A DNA stretch of 10,945 nucleotides from Parachlorella kessleri (lineage: Eukaryota > Chlorophyta > Trebouxiophyceae > Chlorellales > Chlorellaceae): NCBI GenBank assembly GCA_001598975.1, contig BBXU01002890.1, positions 1 through 10,945 of the forward strand, given 5' to 3'. The notes beneath the pieces are model-generated. The model saw nothing but the letters and a program-made list of their open reading frames with translations, made no database searches and had not been told where the DNA came from. Both the position numbers and the translations under genes were made by a program. Below are positions 8,933 through 10,945 of this stretch, piece by piece (within the stretch, counting starts at the first letter, position 1; each line of letters opens with the position of its first letter).

Positions 8933-10148
8933 TTACTTGAAGGGGATCCACTGCACGCGCAGCGTGATGGTGGACTGCTTGGGCTGTTGACCTGCACCCA
9001 GAGGGATGGGCACAGCAGGCATTTCATGGCCAGCACATATCCCAGCAAGCAAAGCAGGCAGCTGCGGACGTACGGACCCTCCTCCTCGCCATACAGATGT
9101 CCACTGGACGCTGCTCTGATAGAACAGGTGAGCTACCCTCGTCGATGCCACCTTAAGCCGCTGCCGCCAACACAGATCACGGATTATATATGGGGGCGAG
9201 GCTCGCCCACAAGTTTGGCTGCACCCATCCACCACCCTATCACCGTCCTGTTCAGGGCCCGCCCACCCGCCCGCCCTGTGCCAGACCAGGCCGCACACGG
9301 TGGTGCCACCCCCACCTTGCCTGCCACTCGGCAGACAGCCCACACACACACGCGAGCACACGCCCACGCACACTCCCGCACACACAGAGCTGTACACAGG
9401 GCTGTGCCCACCCACCCACCTTTCGTCATCCAGTCTGTGGGCACGTCCTCCAGCTTCCAAGTGCGGGTGACGTCGCCCTGGGGGGCCTGCATGGCACGGC
9501 AGCATGGCTTGCGTGCTTCCCTTCCTGCGTCTAAGGTGCGGAAGGCATCAGATTCCAGGCCGCCAAGTGGGGGACAGGTCGCCTCGCGGGCGGCCCTGCA
9601 GGACACTGAGGTTGAGCTGGCTACCCCGGCAGCTTTTGTCGAGCTTCCCCCTGTGCGCGCCCTGTCGGCTTTGTAATACTCTAAACCACCAGGCACCAGG
9701 ATTTGGCAAGGGCCTAACTCTTGTTCAGACACCAGGCACGAATGAGTCACTCCGCGCTCTTCACCACACAACTTACATCGCTGCCATAATCCCTGCCACC
9801 TGGCTGTTCCCTCCACAATCTGACCCCAGACGCTGACCACATTGCCTAGCCATGACATAATCGATACCCTATCAACTCTCATTTATATGGACCTCCAGGC
9901 GACACCCCTGCTTTCAGCAGGTCAGATGACTTAACCCTCAAACAACTCACCACCAAACCAAGGGATAAACAACACTGTAGCACCCGGCATGTTGGTCTCC
10001 GCGGCGGCAATAGGTGACTCACCCTTGCCTAACCACCCACCTTGGCAATTTCCTCCCCAATGTCGATCTCAAGGAACCCCATGCACTCGTCAGCCGAGAA
10101 GGTGTCGTAGTCCATGACCTTGATCTTCAGGAACTCGTCGCTGGGCAC
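8933..10148 (-). CDS. C2-domain protein, C-terminal part, 3 recognised exons; 5' part not found in window
   Basis: C2 domains are beta-sandwich modules that bind membranes, often in a calcium-dependent way. Exons in order of transcription: 10041-10148, 9420-9486 and 8933-8991, with TAA at 8933-8935. Junction phases are 0 and 1, with good sites (AAG before GTGGGT; AAAG before GTGGGT; acceptors CAG). The 77 residues encoded include VPSDEFLKIKVMDYD, followed by TFSADECMGFLEIDI, the late strands and third calcium loop of a C2 domain with the DxDx5E pattern; then TWKLEDVPTDW; then STITLRVQWIPFK at the C-terminus, typical of the last C2 strand. The first exon starts in phase 0 and needs an upstream exon with the early C2 strands, which I could not identify between 10149 and 10945. 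Introns are 554 and 428 bases; the latter is rich in CA. Number of C2 domains and exact family (synaptotagmin-like or other) are unknown. Confidence 0.8.
9335..9420. repeat. CA-rich low-complexity tract in the last C2-gene intron
   Basis: An irregular run of CACA, CGCA and CCCA units on the + strand (TG/GT-rich on the transcribed strand). It adjoins the donor side of the intron between 8992 and 9419 and ends in CCCACCCACC, which includes the donor. Confidence 0.75.
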
Positions 10149-10451
10149 CTGCAGCGCCAGCAGGGAGATTAAGTAATCCATGGGCCTCCAAGAGTACATC
10201 ATGACTCATCAGCCGAGAAGGTGTCGTAGTCCATGACCTTAACCTTCAAAGACTCGTCACTGGGCACCTGCAGCGCCAGCAGGGAGATTAAGTAATCCAT
10301 GGGCCTCCAGGAGTACATCATGACTCATCAGCCGAGAAGGTGTCATAGTCCATGACCTTGATCTTCAAAAACTCGTCACTGGGCACCTGCAAGCGCCAGC
10401 AGGGCAATCAGGTTAGTAGTCCAGGGTGCCACAATGAGTACATCATGAGTC
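10086..10451 (-). repeat. Three-copy 119-base tandem repeat of intron 3' end plus C2 exon 5' end
   Basis: CAGCCGAGAA recurs at 10091, 10210 and 10329, an exact 119-base period. Each unit, read on the minus strand, holds an intron tail, a CAG acceptor and GTGCCCAG followed by the start of the C2 exon. Acceptor edges are at 10148, 10267 and 10386. Only the copy at 10148 runs on into the full exon. The other two read VPSDE...SADES and stop at TGA (10199-10201 and 10318-10320). Copies 1 and 2 share almost the same intron tail; that of copy 3 is more diverged. Confidence 0.93.
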
Positions 10452-10945
10452 ACCTCCAGCACTTGTGTAATTCAACAGCTAACTACCAACCACACGACAC
10501 TGCCCTTTTTGGCAAACCCTCTTCTACCAAGCTCAGGTAAGGGGTGGTGCATGCCATCAAGAATTGGTATTTGGATCTTGTGGTTTGTGGGCATAGTACA
10601 TCCTGGCTTTTTGTTGGCCCCATTTGGGGGACTCACGGCAGCATGGTCAGGTGGCGGTACGCTGTTAGACTAGATTAGACTAGACTAGATAAGGGCGAGG
10701 TTGTGTACCGTCAGCACGCGGCCTGACTAGGTCCCACTCGGTGAGTGCAACCTCCCAACTCCCCTCCCCACCAGCCATCGGCAGCCTCAACGACCCACGA
10801 ACCCGGCCGTGATCGCCACACCTTGCAGCCTCAAAGACCGCCTCACACACCCACACCCACGCACACGATCTCCTTCAAACCCATACCACACACATCTCAC
10901 AACCACTGCTCCCTGTCCCCCGCCTTAACACCCCCCCGCCCCTCA
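10149..10945. other. Right-hand 800 bases: partial C2-exon copies, then no recognised exon
   Basis: The first 300 bases are the tandem array. From 10452 to the window end I found no exon with C2 motifs or with a donor in the phase needed to join 10148. It is presumably intron, or intron plus 5' region, of the C2 gene. It contains a TAGAC/TAGAT microsatellite (10666-10690) and CA-rich DNA near 10845-10870. Confidence 0.5.
10666..10690. repeat. Pentanucleotide microsatellite, five TAGAC/TAGAT units
   Basis: Five consecutive 5-base units read TAGAC, TAGAT, TAGAC, TAGAC, TAGAT. It is a simple repeat in presumed non-coding DNA. Confidence 0.9.

Noticed and set aside
8786..9676. A 296-codon open frame on the + strand
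   Set aside because: It runs antisense across two C2 exons and the CA-rich intron. Its content is low-complexity His/Thr/Pro from the repeat, so it is a shadow.
9184..9882. A 232-codon continuous minus-strand frame through the C2 exon at 9420-9486
   Set aside because: Only the part between 9420 and 9486 has C2-like sequence flanked by good splice sites. The rest is intron that happens to be open.
10091..10400. The regular 119-base spacing as a CRISPR-like array
   Set aside because: The units are contiguous copies of an intron-exon junction with no unique spacers, in a eukaryotic gene.
10637..10665. Possible 29-base exon upstream of the C2 exon (acceptor AACAG, donor GTGAGT on the minus strand)
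   Set aside because: It sits beside the TAGAY microsatellite, encodes nothing C2-like, and the frame that would join in phase 0 gives VPPPDHAA, unlike the expected early C2 strands.

Overview
This window looks like nuclear DNA of a chlorophyte green alga, probably in or near the Chlamydomonadales. Coding exons are GC-rich and split by GT-AG introns of about 160-550 bases. A TGTAA motif, the usual volvocine poly(A) signal, lies downstream of two of the stop codons. One gene encodes an SBP-box factor, a family known only from green algae and land plants. No bacterial, organellar or viral gene was recognised. All gene models were built by hand from splice signals, reading phase and recognised protein motifs.

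Left part (43-1845, + strand): the last four exons of the gene for MCM-binding protein (MCMBP; plant ETG1), a nuclear partner of the MCM2-7 replicative helicase. Its 5' part lies outside the window. It is followed by about 2.3 kb (1846-4161) with no supportable gene, which separates it from a convergent gene.

Centre (4162-8081, - strand): a complete seven-exon gene for a predicted 743-residue SBP-box transcription factor. The zinc-binding domain sits almost at the N-terminus and is followed by a basic/RG tract, an acidic tract, an acidic-hydrophobic module and a long Pro/Ala/His/Gln/Ser-rich tail. All exon phases agree. An in-frame stop just upstream supports the start codon.

Right part (8933-10148, - strand): the last three recognised exons of a gene for a C2-domain protein, placed head-to-tail upstream of the SBP gene. 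Between the two genes lie a TGTAA signal and a perfect 39-base palindrome. The last 800 bases hold two extra partial copies of a C2 exon and otherwise no recognised exon.

The main unusual signal occurs in both minus-strand genes. In each, a segment made of an intron's 3' end plus the 5' end of the next exon is tandemly duplicated. The extra copies lie upstream of the real exon, keep an AG acceptor in the right phase, read as recognisable protein for about 20 codons and then reach TGA. They would act as decoy or poison 3' splice sites. In the SBP gene this predicts a truncated factor of about 337 residues that keeps the DNA-binding domain. The SBP and C2 genes share strand and this architecture. 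Nothing in the sequence shows that the three genes work in one pathway.
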